Assembly: GCA_030544235.1 (NCBI GenBank)
Contig: CM060477.1
Location: 6,592,934 to 6,656,933 of the forward strand
Origin: Lepturacanthus savala
Lineage: Eukaryota; Chordata; Actinopteri; Scombriformes; Trichiuridae
DNA: 64,000 nucleotides
Direction: 5' to 3'
Shown: piece by piece, positions 26,501 to 38,426 of the stretch
Position numbering within the stretch: the first letter of the stretch is position 1
Layout: the number at the start of each line of letters is the position of its first letter
Notes under the pieces: generated by a model
Databases searched by the model: none
Seen by the model: the letters and a program-made list of their open reading frames with translations, nothing else
What the model was told of the DNA's origin: nothing
Program-made: the position numbers and the translations under genes

Positions 26501-27365
26501 TGAAAAGTGATGCATGGGTCCACACTTGTGGTCAAAATATCCACCCCTGAAAAAACAATATGAACAATTTTTACTGAGATCTATCTGTGTTTCTATGATA
26601 GATGGCCACCAGCATCTTTCTGGTGCCTCTTTGTATCTTCAAGTGTCCCATGTTTTAGATAAGTTTGAATTTGTTTAAGTATAATGTTCATTCATTTATT
26701 GGAGGAACAAAGTTGGAACCCAGTGGAAACCAACGTGACCACGAAACAGAGTGAAATAGCCAATTGATTGTTTCCTTCACTTGTTTGCTTAAGTTCCCCT
26801 GGGTAGAAACTAGAAGGCTGTTCACATTCATTTACTGGAAGTTCATCTGCACTCATGGAAAATCCAGTTTATGACATAACTGCTCCGGAAACCAACCCTG
26901 GTTCAATATTCAATTTACGAAAGTGTGACATGGAATCTTGAAGTCTCCATTGCGCAAACACTGAGGGTTTCTGGCCCTAGTATGTTAAAACAAACAATTT
27001 CTCAGTGCTTTATGTGTAAATATTTAGGTCTGTGGTGTTGTGAAATTAAACCACCCACTCATTCTGTCTCTTTAATATTGTGGCTGAACACAAGGTGAAT
27101 AGAAATGGATCTGGTTGTGATGTCACAGTGAAGGCACAATTTGGACTTCTTCTTCTTCTTCCATCTTGCCCTCCCAGTGACTTCTGGGATAGCACAGCGT
27201 TGTTCGCTTGCACGATGCAAAATATGTTGCTATGTAGAAAAACATCCGGGTACCATTTGCCTACCTGTTGAAAGCCTACTAAGGTATTGGGACATTCTAG
27301 ATAGTGGATTCCTCATTTTTGCCTCCTTGAAGTTACCGGTTTCGGACACAACCTGGGTTTTCAGA

Positions 27366-27673
27366 GTGTGTGAGAAGGTAGACTGCATTGCTGCCGCAGG
27401 TCTGATAAGCTGCTTTTGGGGCCACAAATCATGCAAACGTTTATAAATCGACCTTTTAAATTAAAATATTAACTTGGCAAATACTGTGGAGGGGATCTTA
27501 AATAACATCACACAGCCTCGGAGAGGACAGGAGGTAAAATAACACAGACAGGGCCTGCTGTACTGTGCTGTCAGGACCTGCACCTGCACATATTTATTAC
27601 ACTTTAATTAATGACACCACTTCTTATGTAGGTGGACAAGTGGCTGTAAAGTGTGAGGTCCAGATATCATTTA
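27366..27673 (+). repeat. Tandem duplicate A of the itpkb exon 1 flanks
   Basis: Two blocks match the sequence around itpkb exon 1. 27366-27445 (AAGGTAGACTGCATTGCTGC...) matches 28191-28270. 27499-27673 (...AGGAGGTAAAATAACACAGA...CAGATATCATTTA) matches about 29060-29226, which includes the exon 1 donor. About 790 bp of CpG-rich promoter and exon present in the second copy is absent here. See duplicate B. Confidence 0.85.
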
Positions 27674-28158
27674 CTGTTCAAAAGTTTGGGGTCACTTAGA
27701 AATGTCCCTATTTTTGAAAGAAAAGCACAGTTTTGTTTAATGAAGATAACTTTCAACTATTCAGAAATACACTCTTTTCATAGCTAATGTGGTAAATGAC
27801 TATTCTAGCTGCAAATGTCTGGTATAGGTGTATAGAGGTCCATTTCCAGCAACTATCAATCTAGTGTTCTAATGTTTTTGCTCATTGCATCAGAAGGTTA
27901 ATGGATGATTAGAAAACCCTTGTGCAATCGTGTTAGCACAGCTGAAAACAGTTTAGCTGGTTAGAGAAGCTAGAAAGCTGACGAAAGCAAAGTATGAGAG
28001 AAAAAAAAATATTATTTCAAATGCAAATCATTATTTCTAAACTTGTCAATGTTTTGACGATATTTTATATTCATTTTACAATTCATGGTGGTAAATAAAA
28101 GTGTGACTTTTCATGGAAAACACAAAATTGGGTGACCCCAAACTTTGGAATGTCTGTG
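27674..28158 (+). mobile_element. Internally deleted Tc1/mariner-like element
   Basis: The left end CTGTTCAAAAGTTTGGGGTC and right end GTGACCCCAAACTTTGGAAT form the inverted repeat of a Tc1-like family common in fish and frogs. Retained pieces are the 5' segment (CAGCTGAAAACAGTTTAGCTGG) and the 3' segment (AATAAAAGTGTGACTTTTCATGG); the transposase gene between them is gone. TA dinucleotides flank both sides, but the exact ends are ambiguous by several bases. It sits between the two copies of the exon 1 duplication. Confidence 0.85.
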
Positions 28159-28389
28159 TATATTGGATAAAAGCCAGGTGTTTAGAGTGAGTGTGTAAGA
28201 AGGCAGACTGCATTGCTGCTACGGGTCTGACAGGCTGCTTTTGGGCCAAGGATCATGCAAATTATTATAATAAAATTAGCAAAACCTAAATGAAAAAGCG
28301 AACCCGTGAGTTTTTGCCCCCTATAGAGCACTATTACTGATAATGGACAGTAAGAGCATTATGTTCAGTTTTGGAATGTGACTGCTCCT

Positions 28390-28508
28390 TCTAATCGTTC
28401 CTAATTGAGCTCTAAATATAAATGTGTGCGCGAGAGCTCCTCCACGCGCGCGCACACTTTTCAGTATTTTAGCCTTGCGGTGAACCGAGAGAAGTAAAGA
28501 GAGAGAGG

Positions 28509-28573
<65 letters not shown>

Positions 28574-28760
28574 CGCGTCTTGTCGCTTCCGGCTTCAAAC
28601 GCACAGACAAACAACGCTTCAGTCTTTAACGCTACTACTACGGACGGAGACGTATGGAGCAACACGCATGACCACAGAAACCTCCCAAAAAAACTATTTA
28701 TCCCGGGAGCAGAACCGAGAGGATTCACCGCCCGCTCCCTGACGCGTAAAAGTTGTCCAA
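28390..28760 (+). promoter_or_regulatory. itpkb: CpG-rich itpkb promoter and leader start
   Basis: CGCGCG-rich sequence (28427-28450), a 60-bp GA tract and further CpG-rich sequence lie immediately upstream of the inferred noncoding exon on the plus strand. No canonical TATA box was identified. The transcription start cannot be placed and may fall either side of the GA tract. Confidence 0.55.
28511..28570. repeat. (GA)30 microsatellite in itpkb promoter/5'UTR
   Basis: About 30 uninterrupted GA units next to the probable transcription start. Long GA tracts are length-variable and bind GAGA-type factors in other systems. The tract also gives a spurious antisense frame of leucine-serine repeats. 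Confidence 0.95.
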
Positions 28761-29077
28761 ATACAGCCAGAGACTGAGAGAGGAGAGAAATACACGTTTG
28801 AAATCTTCTTCTTCTGCTGAGGAGGAGGAGGTTTTTTTTCTTGTTGGTGAAAAAAAAAGGTGAAGACGCAAAAAAAGAGGAGACCGGGCGGCAGCGACGT
28901 CGAACAAGTTCGTCTGTGGAAGAAAAACACACACACACGCAAGAGGAGAAGAGAAGAAGTTCTGCACCAAGAAGTCTTCGTGTGTCTTGTTTGCGTGCTG
29001 AGACAGACCAGGACCAGGACCAGGACCATCGTGCCCAGGTTGTGGCTGCTGCTATCAGGCTGTAATAACATCAGGAG
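28570..29077 (+). other. itpkb: itpkb noncoding exon 1 (5' end approximate)
   Basis: The exon ends ATCAGGAG|GTAAGATAAC, a consensus donor with the last exonic base at 29077. It is purine-rich with several short AAG/GAG runs and no conserved frame. It joins to exon 2 at 33900. The splice is inferred from donor and acceptor quality and position. Confidence 0.6.
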
Positions 29078-32000
29078 GTAAGATAACACAGACAGGGCCT
29101 GCTGTGCTGTACTGTAAAGCTGTCAGGACCTGCATCTGCACACGTTTATTACACTTTAATTAATGACACCACTTCTTATATAGGTGGGCGAGCTGCAGTG
29201 AAGTTGTGAGGTCCAGATATCATTTAATGACTTGTATATTGGGTTAAAGACAAATGTTTGAATAGTTTTAAAACAACTTTATCTTTGTATTTGCAATTTA
29301 TCAATTGTAACTTCATTGCTTTATTTTATTTCCCCCCACAATATATTCTTAGATAGTCTCCAATTAACATCAGCTTTCCAGTAATATACTATAAAATACT
29401 GGTTAGTTGTTTTTTTTACCACAGTGTCATTTAAGGTTTTTGTATTTGTGCAGCTCCTCCTTATCAAAGCTGGATCATTTCAAATATACCCAGTTACTTT
29501 TGGTTCATTTTTTCAACAGCAGCAGGCCTATGTACAGAGGACAATGATTGAAACTCAAATATTGACGTACAATATTTGGGTTTCGGAAAACTAAGATGAT
29601 TTTTTTCTCAGATTTTGTTCAGTTTTTTTTTTTTTGTGCTATTAGTTAAATGTGCGTCAGGCTTTAGGGTGATCATAAAAAGAGGAGAAGATAGATAGAA
29701 CATTTGGCAAGAGAGTTGTCAGACTTCCAAAATGGAAACGACTTTATGAAGCCAACACTAGCATTATATAATGAGATTGCATTAGATTTCAGGTATTTTT
29801 TTTTATTTTTTGGGGGGGGTCTCCATCAAGGCTCACTGAGGCCTTTACCCCTTCAAGAACCACTGAGCTACAAGCGTGGTACTGTATGCTTTGAGAATCC
29901 CATCAGCTAAAGACTCAGCAATATGCATCAAAATGTCTTTGTCATTTTATATCATAGTTTGTTTTGCAATATATTATTTCTGTTAAGGAACTGATCACAG
30001 AAATAGATAACTAGGCAGGAATGTCTGGTTTTCAGGCAACTGAGATAAGTAAATATGAATAAATCATCATATTATTAACATTGAAGCAAAAAATCCCACT
30101 TTTATCATAAATTATTCATGCTTATCAGTTTATAACATTACTTGCAATCACCTAATAATATTAAATGTATGGCTAGCACAGTATAATCAGTTTGGCACAG
30201 TGTCAGACAAATTCGTGATGACTTATTGCACACGTCTTTGGCTGAAACTAAACAATTCCTTTCAGTGTCGATTAATCTGGCAATTATCCTTTTTAATAAA
30301 TGATTAGTCTTTTTTTATATATAATGTCAAAAACTAGTGAAAAACGGACGATAAAGCGGTGAGGCGATATCTTTGATTGGCTTCTTTTGTTACCACCAAA
30401 ATCTATTCAGTTTACTAGCATGCAGGGCATAGAAGAGCGTGAAATCCTCACACAAAAAGATGCAACTTTGCATACTCAATAAAAAACAACACTAAAATAA
30501 TCAATCAAACTAATGGATGAATAAAGTAATCACTGCAGTTCTATGTACTCTGCCATCTGTTTATGTAAAAGCAAGGTTTTTAAAGTGTGCAGGTTCTTTG
30601 CCCACTTGTTTAGGCAAGTGGGCAGTTTTTATCCTAACACAGCTCCACTCAATCTGCAACTGAAACACAGACAACATCCTGACTGTGGTAGTTAACATGT
30701 GCCAGAATTGTCCAGCATTTGCTTCTATTTTAGTATTCAGTGTGCCTTAAACGCAGTATTTTTCTGATGCTGCCTTAAAAAGCTGGGGTGCTTAGTTCAT
30801 AGTCAGTGTCATTGTTTACTGTTCATGCACAGTTTAGCATACTGTTGATACTTAGATGATCCCTGTGGGATAATTGGACATTTTGGAGAGCAAGGAATCC
30901 CAGCGCTGTCCTGTTAGTGCAAATAAAACAAAAAAGTCTTTGGGATGAAGCTTACCATGTGCGGCATGCGGCGTGAAAAGGGTTCCCGCTGCCCAGTGCT
31001 GCTTCATTACAACAACAGAGCCGTCTCACAGAAAGTAAACCCACTAATTCTGCATGAAAGATTCAGAATAGACAATCAACCCCCTAAAATAGCCCGTAAG
31101 CACAATCTTTTCCCCTTCGTCATTCTCTCTTGTCTCCCTGAGTCATGCCCCGTCTCCTTCCCTCCCTCTTCCTTTACCAAACATCATTTTCATTTAAATG
31201 CAGAGAGAAGTGATCATTCAGCGTAAAAAAAAAAAAAAATCTACACCAGCAGTTTGTAAACTACCAGAGAGATCAGCCATTCAGATTTGTTTCCTGCCTC
31301 GCTCTGCACTGCGTCACTCCCCAGCAAGGAAATCCCATGTTTACCCTGTAGTTTCTGACCTGGTGTCTTAACTCATCTGGCATCAAAACACATCCCCAAG
31401 GCAGTTTCTGGTAGCTCAGCCCGAGCATGAAGGAAAACCAGCATGCTTAAACGAGCCTAGAACGGGCCTGGGAAAGCTTTGAAAAGCTCTCGTTTTTTTA
31501 GAGTCATGCAGTTTAGTTTTGCTTATCATGCAAAACTAAACTGCAAGAAAACAGGGTGATAACACGGTGTGAAAAAAAATATACAATCTGTTTCTCGCAT
31601 CTGTTTTGTTTTGATTATCAGTGGACCGAAATATTTTTCAGTTTCGTTGTTATACAGCTAGGCGCTCGGACCTGTTTGAAACAACAGGTACGTACATGTA
31701 CCGAGCTGATCTATAGATCTTTTGTACTGTAATAGTAATTACAGGTGTTACCAATGATGCAAATAAAGGTTGCGTTCCATTTAATTTAGTCTCTCCATTG
31801 AGCCGACATGCAACGCAATAGCAGACTCTGTTCTGAATGGAAACAAAACCTTAATCAATTTCATCTGTACCACCTGTGTTTACCTACTATTTCATTTCAG
31901 TATGGCTGCCATGAAAAAAGTCAAGGCGAGAGTTAGTTACAAGCAGTTAAAAAAAAAAGTTGAGCCAGAATCTGCAAACTACTGGGAAATGAGACATTTT

Positions 32001-33899
32001 CTGCAAATGTTGCGCAGTCGACCATTGCACATCAATTACTAGTTGTTACACAGCAACGCATATTTGCATGGCTTATTTCTAGTTATTTCTACTTGTTTGT
32101 ACCCAGACTTGATACCACAGCCTGTCAATCTTCACGTGTAGCTTTAATATTAGGATTAATTACTATATCTTTGCTGTATTGTGAACAGGACCTGAGTGAG
32201 TCTGCCTGCTAATAGGAGACTAGAGAAGAGCTGGGATCATCTGCTCGCTTCCAGAGTCAATACTAATGTGATACTAGGGTGGCAATACTATATGGATTGT
32301 GATTATACAAATATTGGGAATCAATATGATGATTTATTGTGATTTTTTATTAATTTTTAAACACTAAACCGCAGGAAAAAGTTGAATCATACACTTAAGA
32401 ACTGTATATTATGAGGCATATTTGCAAAAAAAATGCACATCACATAGATTCACCATGATATCTGTGACTAAAAAAGAAAGAATACCCCTCAAAAGGCAAT
32501 AGAGGTATCAGCTTTATTTTAAAAAAAGGAGGAAAAAGAAATCTATATTTAGCGTTTATACCTATTGTGAAAGGAAGTATGAATATTATATGGTTATATA
32601 CATTTTGAATCCTCTGCTTCAAAACATTCTTGGCGGAGTCCTGAACTTTTTTTTTAAACAGTTTGTTTAAGTATGTTTTAAATTAAAAGCTCACAACTCA
32701 CTTCACACAGTAGACCTCCGTCACGGCAGCCATATTGATATTAAAATAGCAGGTTAACACTCGGTTAGCAGTGACTCTAATTTAAGATTCTGTTCCTTTT
32801 ATCATAGCAGAGCCTTTTTCCGGTGAGTCAACATACACGACAGCAGCAACCTGACTCTGTTTGACCTGAATGGAATGGAACCTTAATTAGTGTCTTTGGT
32901 AACACCTGTGTTTACCTACCAGCTCATGTCAGTGTTGCTGCCATGAAGAAAGCCTGTAATGATGCAATGATCAGCGGTCCCTAGAGAGCGTTTGCTCTTC
33001 TTTTGCAGCTCTTGGTTGTCTCAACACGTCTTTATCTGCTCCACTTCATGATGAGATTCCATAGAGTTTTTTTTTCTTCCTCCTTCTCCTGTTTAGATTT
33101 CCATTATTTTACCCCTTGGTTTTATATGTCATACCTCCTGCCCTTTCTCAGTCTCCTTCTGCGTGTTTCTCTATATAATTCAATCTTTCTGCCCTTTTCA
33201 GCAGCCCTCCCTCAGTTTGTTACTAAAAAAAATGCTTGCTTAAAGATTGCTTTTATCTTCAGACCCCTTCTCTGTGCTCTGAGGTGATGGAGAACAAAAG
33301 ACTGTGAGAGTTTGGTCAGGCTGAACTTTAACATCATGTTGTTGCTACTTTTGTAGAACAAAGACACTATAATTATGCAAAACTCTCACAGGTTTTATGT
33401 GTGAGTTATTTAGTAGGACAGAAAGACGATTACCACTGAGACAGGCAGCTGTTGCGCTTCACCATGAACATTTAAATGGCATAAACCATTCAAATGAGCG
33501 TTATAAAAATCTCAGGAGAAGAGACAGATTATTTCCAGTAAACAACATTGCCTTCGCTTTTTTTTTTTTACCCCTTTTGCCTTCTTTCCTCCCTGTCTCA
33601 CTTTCTCTTGGTTATGTTTCATTTATTTAGTTTCACACGAACAATGATATCTTTTATATTAGGAAAACATCAGCGCTACATGAATAATCTTCTTTGTCCA
33701 TGACGAAGTTAGGGGTGGCTTTCCAGGAATGGAAAAATTGAGATCCAGTATCCCAGGGAAAAAAGGGCTTATTATCATCTTGAAGAATATCTCTTGTTTT
33801 AATACATATTTGCTACTTAATTTAATTATTTTCCTCTATATATAATTCTTTAATAATCAGTTGAGGTTAACCCAAAGCTGTGTTTTTTTTTTTTTCCAG
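29078..33899 (+). other. itpkb intron 1
   Basis: 4.8-kb intron. It contains a relic of the 'GCAACTAACGATTA' repeat (30235-30560), a perfect 16-bp hairpin (31507-31545), and AT-rich sequence with poly-T tracts. No coding exon seen. Confidence 0.6.
30235..30560. repeat. Relic of 'GCAACTAACGATTA' hAT-type family
   Basis: GGCTGAAACTAAACAATTCC, GTCGATTAATCTGGCAATTA and TCAAAAACTAGTGAAAAACG, then AATCTATTCAGTTTACTAGC and GTAATCACTGCAGTTCTATG, follow the order of the family from end to end with heavy mutation. Confidence 0.5.
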
Positions 33900-34098
33900 T
33901 GTAAGGCATCGATTCTCTCTCAGTGTGGAGCTGCTGCTGCCGACTGAATGCGGAGTAAACACTGACAGCTGTTCTCCAGACCTCCCTGCGGCACCAGGGG
34001 ACTTTGTCAGATGTGTACCCAGCACTCAGAGCCCCTGGCCTGGCCGTGGGGATGGCAGCCTCTGCCCTGAACCTGAACGGCCTCGGAGTCATGAACAG
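33900..34098 (+). CDS. itpkb: itpkb exon 2 (first coding exon; CDS from 34052)
   Basis: The acceptor is T-rich ending TTCCAG at 33899; the donor is AACAG|GTCAGT. The exon has 152 nt of leader, then MAASALNLNGLGVMN plus two bases of a Ser codon. Human ITPKB has ALNSLVIMNSAN at the same place, which supports this start. Two upstream ATGs lie in the leader (see uORF entries). Confidence 0.92.
33948..33965 (+). promoter_or_regulatory. uORF 1 in itpkb leader (5 codons)
   Basis: ATG CGG AGT AAA CAC TGA lies wholly upstream of the main start. A purine at -3 (GAATG context) is not matched by G at +4. Confidence 0.6.
34011..34070 (+). promoter_or_regulatory. uORF 2 overlapping the itpkb start codon
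   Basis: A 19-codon frame plus stop begins ATGTGTACCCAG, is out of frame with the main ORF and ends in TGA 16 nt past the main ATG at 34052. C at -3 is a weak context, so leaky scanning would be needed for kinase translation. Confidence 0.65.
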
Positions 34099-37000
34099 GT
34101 CAGTCCTTGAGCGCCGTTATGTCACGTTGTACTTTTAAATGTTTTAAGACCACACCATTTTCACCTTTTGCTGCTGTGATAGAGCAGCATGCTTTTATTG
34201 GACATATATCAAACAGGATCCGCATTATAAGGCTTAGATACAGCACCTAGTATGCTGAATGCAACATGAATGTCGAGAGCATCAAATCTAACAAAACTAC
34301 TGTTTTCAGATCTAATAGTATAGTAGTTTACATTACTTTTGGTCATTGTTTTTCCATTATCTACTCTAGATTTTCCAACTTTTTGTACACAAATATGGCA
34401 GTAATAATGGTTCAAAATGATGTTAAATTGCATATTCTTTATTGAAAATATAAAAACCTCTCACTAAATAGATGCACCATGTGTCTTCCACAAACCAAGT
34501 GACAGCAGTAGGTTTCACTCAAAGAGAATGGGATTATCAGGGTTCCCCAGGGTCCTAAACAGTCTTAAAAACATTGAATTTATACATTTGGAAATGCCTT
34601 AAGTAGTTGATTTTTGTTATGTAACTGCTCCATGTCACATTCTCCTCTCTTCCTTTTTTAACCACTATTATTTTGATAAAATAACATAAAAAGTTCTGGG
34701 TTGCCAGAAGTTTCATTCTAGAATCTCAGTGTCGTCATCAGGGTGGTTTCTATGTGTGCGTGAGCCAAGATAATTTACCTCAGGACCGAAACTGTGGTGA
34801 AGTTGGTTTGTTATTGGATATTGTCCTCATGGCAGTGTCCATGTAAATAAAAAGTTTGGCCTATGGCAACATCATCATACTCTTATATCCAATAATATTC
34901 TGTCACCTTTCCTTGTTACTCTGTCTGCTGTATTACATCAGATTCACAATACCCTAAATACTACTGTGAGGTTTTAGTGAAAAAAATATTGTATATGCAC
35001 GTAGAACACATTTAATACAAGTGTAAATTAACAATTTTTTTTAAATGGTCATAGGTCTGTGAAATAGGGATTAGTTGAAGAAACATGTAGAAACCCTGGA
35101 ATATTTAATATCAAGATTCCTCTTCTTTCCTCTACACAGCAGTAATCAGTTCCACACCCAGCCGGGCTCTTCTAGCACCGCATCCCGAGCCAGAACCAGC
35201 CCCGTGGGCCGCCCCGTGCTGCCAGTTCCTGATCGAGCCACCTACTGCCAGTTACTGGGTGGGGGAGCGCTGAGCGGAGGTCTCTACAGTCCGACCAGCC
35301 CCCAGGTATCTTATATTGAACTGTTGACCACGCCCGGAATGGTAGAAATAAATTTAAAAAGGCCATTTACGTGTTTTCAATCTATAATATTTTCGTATTG
35401 CTGTTGCTGTTATTCAAAAAAAAAGTTTGGATTTTTTGGGGCATTTAAGCAACAATATAATACATGTATATTGATTCAATTCATCTCAATTCATATTTTT
35501 AACAAAACCAAACTGATATATGTGTAACAGGATAAAAAAGGGGGTTTAAAAAGTGTAGAAATCCTAAAAGAAGGAAAAAATGAATCAGGTTTCGACCTGT
35601 ATATTAACTTTACATCATTGAGTGAGTCATTTTAGGATTTCCCGATATGTCCCATATCCCATCTCGTTTGTCTTCTCCTAGACGAGCCCCCGGGCGCTCG
35701 GCCGGACCTTCGTCTTCCCCTCTTCGTCCTCGCTCTCCCCCAGCCCCACCCCCCGCGCACGCTCCCCTTCCCCGAGAAGCCCCGAGCTCCTGGGAGTCAA
35801 TGTGGGCCAGCGGGTCCGCCGGCTGAGCTCGGCCAGCGGCGAGGACGGCGGGGACGGAGAGGGGCAGGACGACAGGGGAGGGGAGGCGGGGGGGGAGCGG
35901 CGAGGGGACAGGAGACGCCAGGCACAGCTGCTGCAGATCCACAGAGAGCTGCAGAACGTAGAGGTGATGCTACACACACTGTCGTTCTTCATCTACCTCA
36001 TCGTATCTCCTCTTTTGATTTTCTGTCTTTTTGTGTCTGATTGGATGGTATCACATAGAGATTTTAGAGGAGGGGTGTCAAACATGTGGCCCGGGGGCTG
36101 AAACCAGCCCGCTAAAGGGTCCAATCCGGCCCACTGGATGATTGCAAAAAAAAAAAAAAGTGCACCAGTTCCCTAATCAGTAATCAGTTTTGATTTGTAA
36201 ATGGTTTGTAAGGCAGGAGATAAGTTCACCTGTTTCTTAAAAAAAAAATATTGTTCATTTCAAAGCAAAAAATGAAATATTATCAGGGGAAAATATCTTA
36301 TTTAATAAAAATAGTCCAATATTGAAGAAAATTAAGTTGAATTGGTTTGATAGGTTTGCTTATTCCAAGTTTTTTTTTCAAAAATATGCGATAAAAAGTC
36401 AGAATTGTGAGATAAAAAGTCCAAAATATGAGATAAAAAATACAATTTAAGATAAAAAGTCAAGCAATCTTAATCTTATTTTAAGAAATCAAGACGAAAT
36501 TGACGAAATCTAAGAAAACAAACTGAAACAAAGCAAAATTATCTCCCAATGCCATATGTTATACCATATATTTCATGGTAATTCTGCGCATTACTGGACT
36601 AATTCTACCAAAAACAAGATATTTTTACTTGTTAAGATTCAATTCATTTCAATAGGGAATAACTGGGTTATTATAGTGATGAACTTGCTGTTTTCTAAAT
36701 TGAAGGTTCATTATAGTGTAAATATTTATAATGTAGGTCTCCACATAAAAAGCAGGAGAGAAATTCATCATTGTTATTTTATGTTAATTTTTACTGGTCC
36801 GGCCCATTTGAGATTAAATTATGCTGAATGTGGCCCATGAACCAAATTGAATTTGACACCACTGTTTTAGAATAATTTATCCAAACAGTTAAAACCTTCA
36901 TCTGGATTTGCAAAGCTGAAAAAGCAAACCCTTTTTCTCTCTCGTCATGTTTTTCCAGGTCAGAGGAAAAGTGGGCATTTTTGAGGCCCACATATCCGGG

Positions 37001-38366
37001 ATCCGTGACCAGGTGCTGAACATCGAGCTCCAACGCAGCCCACGGTCTCCGAGACGATCGGGTAGCCAAGCCCCGTCCCACCCAGTGCCCCAACCCCACG
37101 AGACTAAAGTCCCCTCTGTCGTATTGAATGGAAGAGAAAGGGAGGATGAAACAGTGGAAGGAGAAAGGAGGGAAAGTGCTACTAAAACAAACACGTGGCA
37201 GAGCGGGACGCTGATTGGTCAAAATGGACGCCATTCAGAAACAACAATGCAATCTCCCTTTTCAGACGGAGCGGTCGTTGTTCAGGGTTCCCTTGAGACG
37301 CTGGACCCAACCGCAGCAACGGACGGTCAGAAACAAGAGGGGAAAAGGCGGAGAGAGAAGGAGGAGCAAAAAGACCGAGGGGAGAAGGAGAACAAACAAA
37401 CGGCAGGCGACGAAAGAGAATGGACGGAGAGAGACGGGAAAGATGAAGGAAAGTGTCCTGAGATGCTGCTCCAGACAGAACCAGAGGGGTCAGAGGTCAA
37501 CCCGGAGACCCCTGCTTTACCCCAAAGCAGCGAGAGCACCTCCTTTTTCCCGGACATTGCCGATCGAACCTCAAACCACTCCCCCTCCGTCCTTCCTTCC
37601 ATTCCAGCCGTCATAATAACCGACCACGGCCTGGAAAACCAGGCCCAAACCTCCGAAGGCCTCGCCTCGGACCAGGGGCCGTGCAGCACCCCCAGCCCCA
37701 GCTCCAGCCCTGTCCCCGGGCCCAACTCCTCCGGCCGCTCCCTCAGGAAGCTGTCGTCCTCCTCGGCCTCCTCGGCGGGCTTCTCCTCGTCCTGGGAGGA
37801 GTCGGAGGAGGACATCTCCAGCGACACGGAGAAAGGGGAGCAGCTCCTCAACCCGGCGCTCCTCACTTCTCAACAGAAAGCGGTAAGCGGCGCCAAGCGG
37901 GCAAGTGTTTCGTGTGCGGTCTGCATCTACAGCCCACTCGCGATTCAAGTACTTCTTTTGTCGTTTTAAATGGCAATGACCTTTGGAAAATGTTTTTTGC
38001 CGGGGACTGCCATACATCACACAGACAGGAACACAGTATTTAAGGAAGTGGAAAATCTTGAAAAAGGAATAAGTCTGATATTTTCTGACCATTTTAGTTA
38101 ATTTGAGGGGTCTGACATGTTGTCGGGTGCTTGGCCCGAGCTCCCTCCCTGAGTAATGGCTGACATTCACAGTAACAAAGCTCACTCTGTGCCCCGACTT
38201 ATGTGTGTGTAGGTGTGTTTTTGGGTATGTGGGTGTATGTGTGTGTGTGTGCGAGCGCGGGGGTGATAGAAAAAGGGAGAGCAAGAGAAATTGCCAGTCA
38301 CACACACTTAGGCTTTGCCTGCTTTTTGGAAGCTGTTCAAAGAGGAGGCTGAGGCCTGTTTGTGTG

Positions 38367-38426
<60 letters not shown>

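Larger units (their letters stand above)
20131..28390. other. Intergenic region between divergent epb41l2 and itpkb promoters
   Basis: No exon recognised on either strand. It holds an hAT-like element (22975-23555), pyrimidine-rich tracts (20810-20845), AT-rich sequence, a duplicated block (27366-27673) and a Tc1-derived element (27674-28158). Confidence 0.6.
28191..29226 (+). repeat. Tandem duplicate B, containing itpkb exon 1
   Basis: Its left block (28191-28270) and right block (29060-29226) are about 85-90% identical by eye to duplicate A. The interior (28271-29060) is the CpG-rich promoter and noncoding exon. Sequence after the Tc1 element (TATATTGGATAAAAGCCAGG) also resembles the right flank at 29233 (TATATTGGGTTAAAGACAAA), as expected of a head-to-tail tandem duplication. 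Confidence 0.8.

Noticed and set aside
28321..28938. 205-codon minus-strand open frame with long Leu-Ser repeat
   Set aside because: It is the antisense of the GA microsatellite and purine-rich leader of itpkb; composition alone keeps it open.
35610..35992. Overlapping minus-strand open frames of about 100 codons
   Set aside because: Antisense shadows of GC-rich itpkb exon 4, whose plus-strand frame and splice sites are clear.
37571..38371. 266-codon minus-strand open frame
   Set aside because: Antisense of the GC-rich end of itpkb exon 5 running into an intronic microsatellite; no homology recognised.
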